64,000 nt of DNA from Owenweeksia hongkongensis DSM 17368 (GCA_945907425.1 CAMDTE010000001.1:32098-96097); one strand, 5' to 3'; shown: positions 1 through 7,803, counted from the stretch's first letter. Made by a program: numbers and translations. The notes: generated by a model from the sequence alone, not told the origin.

Positions 1-166
1 CTTCGATGGATTCGTAGATCTCTCCTTCCTCTTCCTCGATGGCTTGTAAATTCTCTACAACCTCTAAGGGAGCGCCCGTGCGGATGGCGTAATCAATCAA
101 TTCGTCTTTGGATGCGGGCCAAGGGGCGTCGCTCAAATAGGAAGCAAGTTCAAGTGTCCAGTACAT
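1..166 (-). CDS. DUF2795 family protein (C-terminus cut by window edge)
   Basis: Reading the minus strand from the ATG at 166-164 gives 55 codons that stay open to the window edge. The protein starts MYWTLELASYL, followed by SDAPWPASKDELIDYAIR and an acidic EEEEGE stretch. This matches my memory of the short (about 70 residue) DUF2795 proteins of Bacteroidota, whose DELI.yA...gap..vv.nL pattern is clear here. The function is unknown; the family is small, acidic and cytoplasmic with no signal peptide. The gene lies upstream of, and on the same strand as nothing else visible in the window. The family call is by recognition of the pattern only. Confidence 0.7.
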   Translation of the reverse strand, partial: MYWTLELASYLSDAPWPASKDELIDYAIRTGAPLEVVENLQAIEEEEGEIYESIE

Positions 167-229
167 GGCTCTTTTATGGATTTAATATGGGGCAAAAATA
201 AAAAAAGGAATGACCTGTGCAACCCTTTT

Positions 230-820
230 TTATTGTCCCGATTTTTTTGACAGCCATACCGTTTCTGATGCGCCATACTGTTTTGATCCCCAGCGACTTA
301 ATACAAATAAATAATCGCTCATTCGATTCAAAAATACCAAAGCCAACGAAGGCACTTGTACAGCTTGAGGGTCATTGGACAATTCTTCCGCCAACTGGAC
401 GGCCCATCGTTCTGCTCTTCGGCAAACGGTTCGAGCCACATGCACCTGACTCACCCATGCGTGTCCGCCGGGAAGAATAAAATGCCGCATGGGGTCTAGC
501 GACTTCTCCATTTCGTCTATGGCATGTTCCAACATCTCCACGGCCGATGCCTCCACCAAGGGTAACTTATCTGCGAATTCCAACGAATCATTGGCCAAAT
601 GGCTCCCAAGCGCAAACAGTTCGCTTTGTGCTGTCAACAAAATTTCCAAACAATCCGCCACGGGGCCCTCCGGATCCACTCCATCGCGGACCACCCCTAG
701 CCATGCATTCAGTTCATCCATCGTGCCGTAGGCATGCAATCGCAAGTCTGCCTTGCTCACGCGCTGACCGCTATAAAGACCTGTGGTCCCTTGATCCCCG
801 GTTCGGGTATAGATTTTCAT
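230..820 (-). CDS. Cob(I)alamin adenosyltransferase, PduO type
   Basis: This 196-residue protein transfers the adenosyl group of ATP to cob(I)alamin to make coenzyme B12 in the cytosol. The N-terminus carries the PduO-family ATP-binding motif TRTGDQGTTGLYSG followed by RVSKADLRLHAYGTMDELNA. The C-terminal half has the conserved CRRAER and FLNRMSDYLFVLSR motifs. Length is normal for a single-domain PduO/MMAB enzyme. It starts at the ATG at 820 and is followed at once upstream by a heptad repeat array. No other cobalamin gene is in the window, so it probably serves salvage of imported corrinoid. Confidence 0.93.
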   Translation of the reverse strand: MKIYTRTGDQGTTGLYSGQRVSKADLRLHAYGTMDELNAWLGVVRDGVDPEGPVADCLEILLTAQSELFALGSHLANDSLEFADKLPLVEASAVEMLEHAIDEMEKSLDPMRHFILPGGHAWVSQVHVARTVCRRAERWAVQLAEELSNDPQAVQVPSLALVFLNRMSDYLFVLSRWGSKQYGASETVWLSKKSGQ

Positions 821-832
821 GAGGGGGGTAAT

Positions 833-1183
833 GGTTTATGGTTGATAGTTTATAGTTTATAGTCATTAGTCACTGGTCGCTGGTCACTGGTCACTGGTCA
901 CTGGTCCCTCGTCCCTCGTCCCTCGTTGAATGGAATAAAAATATCGACTACAAACGAATGAACGACAAACTAATGACTAATGACTATTTACTATAAACTG
1001 GTCACTGGTCGGTAGTCACTGGCCCATGTCCCTCGTTCAATGGAATAAAAATATCGCCTACAAACGAATGAACGACAAACTAATGACTATTGACTAATGA
1101 CTATTGACTAATGACTATTTACTAATGACTAATGACCATTTACTAATGACTATTTACTATAAACTGGTCACTGACCCCTAGTC
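833..1183. repeat. Heptanucleotide repeat array 1 with two 62-nt direct repeats
   Basis: The 365 bp between the adenosyltransferase and purF hold almost only 7-bp-period DNA. Units at 833-923 are of the type agtttat, agtcact, ggtcact, ggtccct, cgtccct (13 in a row). Units at 969-1031 and 1079-1183 read actaatg, actattt, actataa, actggtc. Between them lies a non-heptad core that occurs twice: 918-979 and 1028-1089 are the same 62 nt with two substitutions, 110 bp apart. The array ends 2 bp from the purF stop codon. I see no gene, RNA or promoter here. Confidence 0.9.
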
Positions 1184-1185
1184 CC

Positions 1186-3087
1186 TCAATACGCCCTCTG
1201 GTTTTTTCCTTCCATGTAATTCACAAAAGCTCGGTTGGCCACGCGAATTCCGCCAGGAGTCGGGTAATTTCCAGTAAAATACCAATCACCTTGGTGCTCT
1301 GGGATGGCTGCATGAAGATTTTCAATGCTCTGATAGAACACCTCCACCTTTGCTTTCATTCCTTTTGGGGTGAGCAATTCTGCAATTTTTGCGTTGATGT
1401 CTTCAATGGCCAGTGATTTGTACACGGGCAAAACCGCATTGATTTGTTCCTCTTTGGGCAAAGCCAGTTGGGCTTTGGCGCTCAGAAAGGCATCCTTTAA
1501 AATGTGTTCCGTTCCTCTTTCTTTGTGCAGTTGTACCGCTGCTTGAAAAGCAATGAAATCTCCCATTTTCGCCATATCGATTCCGTAACAATCGGGGAAA
1601 CGAATTTGCGGAGCGCTAGAGACAATGAGTACTCGTTTGGGGCCTAGACGATCGAGCATCTTTAAAATACTCTGCTTCAACGTGGTGCCTCGAACGATGG
1701 AATCATCCATAACGACGAGTGTGTCGGTAGGTTGTATTACCCCGTAGGTAGAATCGTATACGTGAGCGACCAAATCATCCCGGGAAGCATCTTCCGTTAT
1801 AAAGGTGCGGAGCTTTACGTCTTTCCAGGCGATTTTTTCCACCCGAGGACGCTGGTTCATTCGTTTTGTAAACGCTTCTTCGTCCTGAATAAGCGCGGGA
1901 TTGGCGAGCAGTTCGGTTCGAATTCTTGAGTAAATAGACTCTTCTACTCCTTTGACTAAACCATGGAAGGCAACCTCCGCCGTGTTGGGGATGAAACTGA
2001 AGACTGTGTGATCGACGTCGTGTTGCACCTGGGCCAAAATCGGCTCCGCCAAAAGTCGTCCCAGCTGCAATCGCTCTTGGTAAATTTCGGCATCGTTTCC
2101 GCGTGAAAAATAAATGCGTTCAAAAGAACACGCTTTTCTTTCTTTGGGTTCGCGCACTTTCTCTATCGTAATTTCTGCGTTGGCCTTCACCCAAAAAACA
2201 TGTCCCGGGGGAATTTCATGGATATCTTCAAAAGGAGCGCCAAAAGCGGTTTGTATGACAGGCCGTTCGGATGCGACGACCGCCACCTCGTCATTGTAGT
2301 AGTAATACGCTGGCCGTATGCCGTTGGGATCGCGTAGAACAAAAGCATCTCCATTGCCCACGAGTCCAGCCATGGCGTACCCGCCGTCCCATCGTTTAGA
2401 AGCTTTGCGCAAAACAGAGGTGATGTCTAAATGCGCTCCTTGGTAACGAGCCCTTTCCGATTTGTTCAAGCCCTGATCCTTTGCCGCTTCGTATAGCTGG
2501 GAGTTTTCCTTGTCCAAGAAATGGCCGATTTTTTCCATGATGGTAATCGTATCCGCCTTCTCCTTGGGGTGTTGACCTAAGTTCACCAATTGCTCAAACA
2601 ACTCGTCCACATTGGTCATGTTGAAATTGCCCGCGACGATTAAATTTCGGCTCTTGTAATTGCTTTGGCGCAAAAACGGATGGCACGATTCAATGGCATT
2701 CTTTCCGTAGGTGCCGTACCGCAAATGCCCCAAATAGATTTCTCCCAAAACGGGAATGGAAGATTTTAAATAGGCGACATCCTTTAATCCTTCCGGATTT
2801 ACCTCCAATGCGCCATCAATGCGCGACTGTATTCGAGAAAATATATCGGCAATGGGTTTGGAATCCACGCTTCGGTACCGGCTGAGAAAACGTTCTCCTG
2901 GCGGCATGTCCAATTTGATGGAGACGAGCCCCGCGCCGTCTTGGCCGCGGTTGTGCTGCTTTTCCATCAGAAGATACATTTTGTTCAAGCCATAAAAAGC
3001 CGTTCCGTATTTCTCCAGGTAGTATTCCAGGGGTTTGCGGAGCCGAACAAGGGCAATTCCACATTCGTGCTGGATGGCGTCGCTCAT
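1186..3087 (-). CDS. purF: Amidophosphoribosyltransferase, long Bacteroidota form
   Basis: The enzyme makes 5-phosphoribosylamine from PRPP and glutamine, the first committed step of purine synthesis. The protein is 633 residues, longer than classic PurF (about 470-510). Starting at the ATG at 3087, the N-terminus is MSDAIQHECGIA, so Cys9 would be the class II glutaminase nucleophile after loss of a short propeptide. The PRPP-binding loop VVMDDSIVRGTTL lies near residue 465. A longer reading frame reaches 3129 but would run through the promoter. Bacteroidota often carry such a long paralogue beside a normal PurF, so this copy may have a specialised role. It diverges from the ACMSD gene. Confidence 0.88.
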   Translation of the reverse strand: MSDAIQHECGIALVRLRKPLEYYLEKYGTAFYGLNKMYLLMEKQHNRGQDGAGLVSIKLDMPPGERFLSRYRSVDSKPIADIFSRIQSRIDGALEVNPEGLKDVAYLKSSIPVLGEIYLGHLRYGTYGKNAIESCHPFLRQSNYKSRNLIVAGNFNMTNVDELFEQLVNLGQHPKEKADTITIMEKIGHFLDKENSQLYEAAKDQGLNKSERARYQGAHLDITSVLRKASKRWDGGYAMAGLVGNGDAFVLRDPNGIRPAYYYYNDEVAVVASERPVIQTAFGAPFEDIHEIPPGHVFWVKANAEITIEKVREPKERKACSFERIYFSRGNDAEIYQERLQLGRLLAEPILAQVQHDVDHTVFSFIPNTAEVAFHGLVKGVEESIYSRIRTELLANPALIQDEEAFTKRMNQRPRVEKIAWKDVKLRTFITEDASRDDLVAHVYDSTYGVIQPTDTLVVMDDSIVRGTTLKQSILKMLDRLGPKRVLIVSSAPQIRFPDCYGIDMAKMGDFIAFQAAVQLHKERGTEHILKDAFLSAKAQLALPKEEQINAVLPVYKSLAIEDINAKIAELLTPKGMKAKVEVFYQSIENLHAAIPEHQGDWYFTGNYPTPGGIRVANRAFVNYMEGKNQRAY

Positions 3088-3105
3088 AGAGGTGCTTCTA
3101 AGACA

Positions 3106-3113
3106 CAAAGGTA
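3106..3113 (-). promoter_or_regulatory. -7 promoter box of purF
   Basis: On the minus strand the 8-mer reads TACCTTTG, an exact match to the Bacteroidota -7 consensus TAnnTTTG. It leaves 18 nt before the purF ATG. It lies back to back with the plus-strand box at 3116-3123, with 2 bp between. I see no convincing -33 TTG. Confidence 0.65.
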
Positions 3114-3115
3114 AG

Positions 3116-3123
3116 TATCTTCG
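3116..3123 (+). promoter_or_regulatory. -7 promoter box of the ACMSD gene
   Basis: TATCTTCG, one base off TAnnTTTG, sits 4 nt before the ATG at 3128. If transcription starts about 4 nt after the box, as the -7 numbering implies, the mRNA would have virtually no leader. Confidence 0.55.
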
Positions 3124-3127
3124 TCTC

Positions 3128-4126
3128 ATGATTGTCGATATTCACACCCACATTCTGCCGGAAAAGTTTCCTGCGTACGCGCAGCGATTTGGATACGGCG
3201 GTTTTGTTTCCATGGACCATCACTGTGCGGGGTGCGCGCGCATGATGGTTGACAACACTTTTTTTCGAGAAGTAGAGGCCAATAGTTGGGATCCGAGTGT
3301 GCGCATCGCCCAATGCGATCATTACGGTGTACACAAACAAGTATTATCTACCGTTCCCGTGCTTTTTTATTATTGGGCCAAGGCCAAAGACAATCTGGAG
3401 ATTGCTCGTTTTTTAAACGATCACATCGCCGATGTAGTCCGCCGTTATCCCGCCCGTTTTGAAGGGTTGGGAACCGTCCCTTTGCAAGATCCTGAGCTCG
3501 CCATTGCTGAATTGGAACGATTTTCCTCTTTGGGACTTCGGGGAGTAGAAATCGGTTCTCACGTGAACGATTGGAACCTAGACGCTCCGGAACTTTTTCC
3601 TTTTTTTGAAGCTTGCGCTCGCCTAAATATGGCCGTTTTCGTACACCCATGGGACATGATGGCCAAAGAAAAAATGAAAAAATACTGGCTTCCGTGGTTG
3701 GTGGGGATGCCCGCGGAAAGCTCCTTGGCTTTGTGTTCTCTTATTTTTGGGGGTGTTTTGGAGCGATTGCCCTCCCTCCGAGTGGCCATAGCGCACGGCG
3801 GGGGTTCCTTTCCCTTTACCATGGGGCGAATTCAACATGGTTTTGAGGTTCGGCCCGACTTGGTAGCTGTCGACAATCCCTATCCACCCAAATCGTACCT
3901 AGGAAAATTTTGGGTCGACTCCTTGGTCCACGATCCCGTTGCCCTTCAATACCTCGTCGATTTGTTTGGCGCCAACCGTGTAGCCATCGGCTCTGATTAT
4001 CCGTTTCCTTTGGGAGAATTGGAGCCAGGAAAACTCGTCGCTTCCATGCCTTGGGACGTGCAAACCAAGAAATGGGTACAAAGTGGAGCAGCCCTTGAGT
4101 GGCTTGGCATCCCGGTGAATCCGTAG
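3128..4126 (+). CDS. 2-amino-3-carboxymuconate-6-semialdehyde decarboxylase (ACMSD)
   Basis: This 332-residue amidohydrolase-fold enzyme is expected to decarboxylate the unstable product of 3-hydroxyanthranilate dioxygenase to 2-aminomuconate semialdehyde, diverting carbon away from quinolinate. The zinc motif DIHTH is at residues 4-8, with further metal/active-site segments FVHPWD near 172, IAHGGG near 222 and GSDYPFP near 289. The start at 3128 is chosen because MIVDIHTH is the family N-terminus and because the promoter box lies just before it; upstream codons in frame overlap purF. The dioxygenase gene follows 12 bp later on the same strand, which strongly supports the assignment. Confidence 0.92.
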   Translation: MIVDIHTHILPEKFPAYAQRFGYGGFVSMDHHCAGCARMMVDNTFFREVEANSWDPSVRIAQCDHYGVHKQVLSTVPVLFYYWAKAKDNLEIARFLNDHIADVVRRYPARFEGLGTVPLQDPELAIAELERFSSLGLRGVEIGSHVNDWNLDAPELFPFFEACARLNMAVFVHPWDMMAKEKMKKYWLPWLVGMPAESSLALCSLIFGGVLERLPSLRVAIAHGGGSFPFTMGRIQHGFEVRPDLVAVDNPYPPKSYLGKFWVDSLVHDPVALQYLVDLFGANRVAIGSDYPFPLGELEPGKLVASMPWDVQTKKWVQSGAALEWLGIPVNP

Positions 4127-4134
4127 TATATTTA
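4127..4134 (+). promoter_or_regulatory. Possible -7 box before the dioxygenase gene
   Basis: TATATTTA, one mismatch from TAnnTTTG, begins just after the ACMSD stop codon and ends 4 nt before the ATG at 4139. The spacing matches other boxes in this window, so the dioxygenase may have its own leaderless transcript besides read-through. Confidence 0.4.
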
Positions 4135-4138
4135 TTCT

Positions 4139-4672
4139 ATGATTCGCGACACCCTCCACTTTCATCGCTGGCTAGAAGAACACCGTCACGAACTGGTTCC
4201 GCCCGTCGGCAATAAAAATCTCTACTCAGAAAGTGACGATTATATTGTGATGGTTGTTGCGGGACCCAATGCCCGAAAAGATTACCACTACAATGAAACA
4301 GAAGAGTGGTTTTTTCAATTAGAGGGACATATTACGGTGCGCATCCAAGAAGACGGCCAGCCACGCGATGTTCGGTTAGGCCCTGGCGATATGTTTTTGT
4401 GTCCTGCAAAAATCCCCCACAGCCCCGTTCGCGAGCCCGGTTCCGTTGGCTTGGTGATGGAAAGAAAACGGGCCGGTAAGGGGTTCACCGATGGCCTCCT
4501 TTGGTTCTGTGAAAAGTGCAATCATCCACTCCACGCAGCCTATTTTGAATTGCACAATATCGAAAAGGATTTTCTACCCCACTTCAAGGAATATTATGCT
4601 TCCCTTGAAAAGCGAACATGTACACAGTGCGCCCACGTAATGGAAACCGATCCTCGGTTTGTGAGCGAATAA
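4139..4672 (+). CDS. nbaC: 3-hydroxyanthranilate 3,4-dioxygenase
   Basis: This cupin Fe(II) dioxygenase opens the ring of 3-hydroxyanthranilate to 2-amino-3-carboxymuconate semialdehyde, the substrate of the upstream ACMSD. At 177 residues it has the usual bacterial length. Predicted active-site iron ligands are His50, Glu56 (in DYHYNETEEWFF) and His94 (in PAKIPHSP). The C-terminal rubredoxin-like iron site is present as CEKC (124-127) and CTQC (161-164). It forms a two-gene unit with ACMSD. No kynurenine monooxygenase or kynureninase is in the window, so the source of 3-hydroxyanthranilate is encoded elsewhere. Confidence 0.95.
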   Translation: MIRDTLHFHRWLEEHRHELVPPVGNKNLYSESDDYIVMVVAGPNARKDYHYNETEEWFFQLEGHITVRIQEDGQPRDVRLGPGDMFLCPAKIPHSPVREPGSVGLVMERKRAGKGFTDGLLWFCEKCNHPLHAAYFELHNIEKDFLPHFKEYYASLEKRTCTQCAHVMETDPRFVSE

Positions 4673-4690
4673 AAAGCAGGGATCCTCTCC

Positions 4691-5638
4691 CTATTTTCGG
4701 CGGTAACTCAAAACTTTTGGGCGACCAATAAACACTCTTTCGCTGAGCAGAAAATAATCTCCCTGCGGTGACCAAGCAAAAATTTCGCCCTGCAATTCAC
4801 GTGGTTTATAAGGTAGTTTTGTAGGGGTTCTTTGTAGCGCGTGTTCTATGGATTCACGCGGTTTCTTTTCCCATCGATACAAAGATTCGTACGTCCGAAT
4901 AGCTATTTCCACTCCCCCTGAAGGCAACAATCTTGCTGCCGCCCCCGTGGTATAGGTTAACGGGATTTCCCCTCTGAATTGTGCGAGTTCTGCATCGGTG
5001 TTCGATGATTCCTTTTCCCACGGCAAGACGTATACCCGATTGGCCGCCTCTCGTTTGCTCACCACAAAAATCTGTCCCGTAACGGGGTGAATAAAAAGCG
5101 ATTCGGCATCCCTTGGGCCATCCGCATAGGAGAACTCTCTACTTCTGAGTGAGGATGGCTCATACTCCACTGTATCCCCAGGCTCTCCTTCTATTTCGGA
5201 GGCTTTGGGCTCATGAAAACAATACAATTGCACCCGATTTCGGGTTCCCTCGTTATCGCCAATATCTCCAATCACCAACCACCGTTTGCCAGAAACATCG
5301 CGCCATTCCGCTAATTCCTCCCAATCCTGATTGACAACTCCTTCTATTCTAATCCTTTTGATGACCGCTCCAGAGGCCGTTTCCACCAAATACAGATAGG
5401 CTGACGTTCCCCCATCTTCCACAACCCATAAGCATCCGGGGAACGATTCCGATACAACGGCCCCAGAGGACTCGGTTAAATCAACATACCCGATGCTTTG
5501 CGTTGCCACTGTATCAAACAAAGGATCCAACTGTGCGCTGGACAACAAATAATCGGCCTTAAAAGGTTTGCGCGAGGGTCCTGTTTCAGTACAAGAATCC
5601 ATGACAACCACCGCAAGGAGGAGAAAAAGAAAACGCAT
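4691..5638 (-). CDS. Predicted lipoprotein, propeller-like, unknown function
   Basis: The 315-residue product starts MRFLFLLLAVVVMDSCTETG, a lipoprotein signal with the lipid-anchored cysteine near residue 16. The body has WVVEDGG, DWEELAEWRD, VIGDIGDNEGTRN and SLFIHPVTGQIFVVSKRE segments. These recall the repeated blades of secreted beta-propellers of the NHL/SdiA-regulated kind, but I cannot name a family with certainty. The ATG at 5638 is preferred over an upstream in-frame codon because it gives the lipobox at the right place and follows a -7 box. It converges on the dioxygenase gene with an 18-bp gap. Confidence 0.7.
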   Translation of the reverse strand: MRFLFLLLAVVVMDSCTETGPSRKPFKADYLLSSAQLDPLFDTVATQSIGYVDLTESSGAVVSESFPGCLWVVEDGGTSAYLYLVETASGAVIKRIRIEGVVNQDWEELAEWRDVSGKRWLVIGDIGDNEGTRNRVQLYCFHEPKASEIEGEPGDTVEYEPSSLRSREFSYADGPRDAESLFIHPVTGQIFVVSKREAANRVYVLPWEKESSNTDAELAQFRGEIPLTYTTGAAARLLPSGGVEIAIRTYESLYRWEKKPRESIEHALQRTPTKLPYKPRELQGEIFAWSPQGDYFLLSERVFIGRPKVLSYRRK

Positions 5639-5641
5639 GTT

Positions 5642-5649
5642 TAAAGATA
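5642..5649 (-). promoter_or_regulatory. -7 box of the propeller lipoprotein, with -33 TTG supplied by array 2
   Basis: The minus strand reads TATCTTTA, one mismatch from TAnnTTTG, 3 nt before the ATG. A TTG (plus-strand 5669-5671 region) lies 19 nt further upstream, the spacing expected of a -33 element. That TTG belongs to the first heptad unit (ATTGACT on the minus strand) of the repeat array. Confidence 0.5.
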
Positions 5650-5665
5650 CAAAGAGGGGGGGAAT

Positions 5666-5840
5666 AGTCAATAGTTGATAGTTTATAGTGGGTAGTCAAT
5701 GGTTGATAGTCAATGGTTGATAGTTGATAGTCAATAGTTTGTAGTTGATAGTTTGTAGTCAATAGTTGATAGTCAATAGTTTGTAGTTGATAGTTTGTAG
5801 TCAATAGTTTGTAGTCAATAGTTTATAGTCAATAGTTTAT
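5666..5840 (+). repeat. Heptanucleotide repeat array 2 (25 units)
   Basis: Twenty-five consecutive 7-mers fit the pattern [ag]gtNNNt, mostly agtcaat, agttgat, agtttat and agtttgt, without one indel. The reverse complement of agtttat is a rotation of the actataa unit of array 3, so both arrays belong to one family in opposite orientation. A 72-codon open frame across it on the minus strand, with a repetitive NYQLQTIDYQL pattern, is a by-product of the repeat. Confidence 0.93.
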
Positions 5841-5842
5841 AG

Positions 5843-5974
5843 TTAGTTGGTAGGCATTGGTTGTGGGAGGAATGCGTGTTTGGTGACTTCATACTCCCGG
5901 CGCTTTTGTACCCATTTGTACTCATCGGGGTGACTAAAAAGATATATTCTTGCAGTGATGCATTCAAAGCAATT
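5843..5974 (-). pseudogene. Possible gene remnant between array 2 and the orphan genes
   Basis: The stretch 5841-6031 has no complete gene. On the minus strand 43 codons are open, ending in a stop at 5843-5845, with no usable start; the translation contains SHPDEYKWVQKRREYEV and ends FLPQPMPTN. The composition looks protein-like and unlike the neighbouring repeats, so it may be the tail of a decayed gene. I do not recognise a family, and chance is a fair alternative. Confidence 0.25.
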
Positions 5975-6031
5975 TCAATAGCCAGATAGAGATTGGAAAT
6001 AATACAAAAGTCTCCTTTTAATTAAATTGAA

Positions 6032-6493
6032 ATGTTATACAAAGAATTACAAGAGAGTGAATGGACGGGAAACAAAGTGCCTTTAATCCAAATGGGGGCA
6101 TTGTTTATCCTAAAGGGACGGGAGAGAATCATGGATGTTTTTGATTCCCTTTTTAATCGGTTTTCCATCGGGGAATTTTCCATTCAGCCAAACAAGAAAC
6201 TAAAATCGTTGACTTCTGAATTTAAAAAGACATTTCGTTTGACTTTGGTCGTTTATAAGGACGGTGATATTGCTAATGAAGATCTAACCTTGGCCGGTTT
6301 TAACAAACGATTTTCTAAAAATATCAATCTTAGGGGATGTGGTTGGTATATAGGCGCGCAAATGAAAATTGGCGCTGTAGAAAAATTATTTGAAAAGCAT
6401 TTTTGTGTTTCCGTTCAAATAAAAGACGATTTTGGGCAACATATTATTCCAAAGGAGTTTACTTTGGAAGAAGCCGCCAGAAAGATTTTTTAA
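6032..6493 (+). CDS. Orphan protein with an internal duplication, unknown function
   Basis: This 153-residue protein is soluble, with no signal peptide or membrane segment. Residues 49-93 (FSIQPNKKLKSLTSEFKK then LTLVVYKDGDI and DLTLAGF) and 105-153 (WYIGAQMKIGAVEKLFEK then VSVQIKDDFG and EFTLEEAARKIF) align as two copies of a beta-helix-beta unit. I recall similar two-repeat hypothetical proteins in Bacteroidota but no function. The region is AT-richer than the surrounding genes. The start at 6032 is the first ATG; the one at residue 34 (MDVFDSL) would leave just the duplicated core. Its neighbour downstream is another orphan, 92 bp away. Confidence 0.7.
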   Translation: MLYKELQESEWTGNKVPLIQMGALFILKGRERIMDVFDSLFNRFSIGEFSIQPNKKLKSLTSEFKKTFRLTLVVYKDGDIANEDLTLAGFNKRFSKNINLRGCGWYIGAQMKIGAVEKLFEKHFCVSVQIKDDFGQHIIPKEFTLEEAARKIF

Positions 6494-6585
6494 TCCCTTT
6501 GGAGTTACTGAGGGGCAGACAAAACTTCACTTTCTCCTTTTCTTCTCCGTGTAGATTGCAGTACTTTTGAATCAAGTTTGATTCT

Positions 6586-7803
6586 ATGCCGGCAGCTGTA
6601 TTACAATTCACCTCTCTAAATCGCAATGGATTAAAAAATGCCCTTCAGGCGAAATCGGGAATTTCGCTAGTGGATACCTATTCATGCAAATTGCTTTCTG
6701 AATTAATCTATACGGCCACCGGGGAATTAGTGAACTACAATACGCTTAGGCGCGTATTGGGCATTATTAATTCTGTCGGCGCTCCAAGTGACTATACCCT
6801 TTCTGTTCTTGCGAAGTTTTTAGGCTTTCCGGATTGGCAGGGCTATAGGAATTGGGAAGAACAACTCGACAATGAGCGCTTTTTGATAAAGAGTCAATTA
6901 GTGACTGGCTTTGGAAAGTACGAAATGCGTTGGATCAAAGATTTCAAGGACCAATTGACCTTTAGAAATTGGATTGAATTTTTTCAATTAAAATCTTTGG
7001 TAGACGCGGCTATTCAACATAGAGACCAGGAACTACTCTTGTTAATTACTGATTTAAATATTCAGGATTCAGATCCTTTAGTGTTCCAACGATTGTTTAT
7101 GTCCTTCGAATCGGTCATCTGGAAATCTCAGCGATCCGAAAAGGATTACTGGGAATGGATTGGGGAGGTTTTACTGCGCAGACCTGTATTTCGTCAGGTA
7201 ATTTTAGAATTGTATGTGAACGAAAATGCATTGGAAGGGTATTTTGGATATTGGTTGAATCTACCCTATCCCGTTGTTTCGAAGGAGTTTACAGTTTTTA
7301 GACGGCTTTTGAACGGGCAATTGGAGGTAACGTCCAATCAGGATGACACTTTATTTAAAGAGTTTATCCAGAGTACCATTCAAGGCAATGATTGGAAGGA
7401 GTTTCACCCCATCATCAAAGGACGGTTGGCGGCGTGGTCTTATATATTGGACATTACGGACATCTCAGCGGAGGAATTGTTTGCGGAATGCAAAGCAGAT
7501 TCTGACAAGATTGCATTTATCTCTTTTTATTATCGATTGATCTGGCTTATCAAGGGAATCAACAGTCCTATTGCCTTGAATTGGAAATCCTTAGACCGTC
7601 CCCGAGGCTTACTGTCCACTTTTGAGTACGTAGATTGGAATAACTATTTTACCATACAAGCCATAAATGCTCGTCTCGCAGGGGATAGAGAATGCTGTCA
7701 GTCGTTCATTTCCAAGGTAGATCCCTATCTATTCTCGTCGGATTACTTTGAATGGTTTAAAGTGCACTACGATGCATGCAGGGAGTTTGCTCAAGCAACT
7801 TGA
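6586..7803 (+). CDS. Orphan protein, possible N-terminal helix-turn-helix
   Basis: This 405-residue protein has no signal peptide or membrane segment and I do not recognise a named family. Residues 20-90 (LLSELIYTATGELVNYNTLRR, here split as LLSELIYTATG and ELVNYNTLRRVLGI, then PSDYTLSVLAKFLGF) have the look of a small helical DNA-binding fold found at the front of some Bacteroidota hypothetical proteins. The rest is helix-rich with many Trp and Phe (DYWEWIGEVLLRRPVF). Base composition is AT-richer than the flanking housekeeping genes. It shares its strand with the orphan at 6032 and the pair sits between two heptad arrays. A regulatory or defence role is possible but unproven. Confidence 0.7.
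   Translation: MPAAVLQFTSLNRNGLKNALQAKSGISLVDTYSCKLLSELIYTATGELVNYNTLRRVLGIINSVGAPSDYTLSVLAKFLGFPDWQGYRNWEEQLDNERFLIKSQLVTGFGKYEMRWIKDFKDQLTFRNWIEFFQLKSLVDAAIQHRDQELLLLITDLNIQDSDPLVFQRLFMSFESVIWKSQRSEKDYWEWIGEVLLRRPVFRQVILELYVNENALEGYFGYWLNLPYPVVSKEFTVFRRLLNGQLEVTSNQDDTLFKEFIQSTIQGNDWKEFHPIIKGRLAAWSYILDITDISAEELFAECKADSDKIAFISFYYRLIWLIKGINSPIALNWKSLDRPRGLLSTFEYVDWNNYFTIQAINARLAGDRECCQSFISKVDPYLFSSDYFEWFKVHYDACREFAQAT

Noticed and set aside
5586..5804. 72-codon minus-strand frame with repeated NYQLQTIDYQL-like sequence
   Set aside because: It is the translation of the heptad array; a 7-nt repeat gives a 7-residue protein repeat in any open frame. It also runs into the lipoprotein gene.
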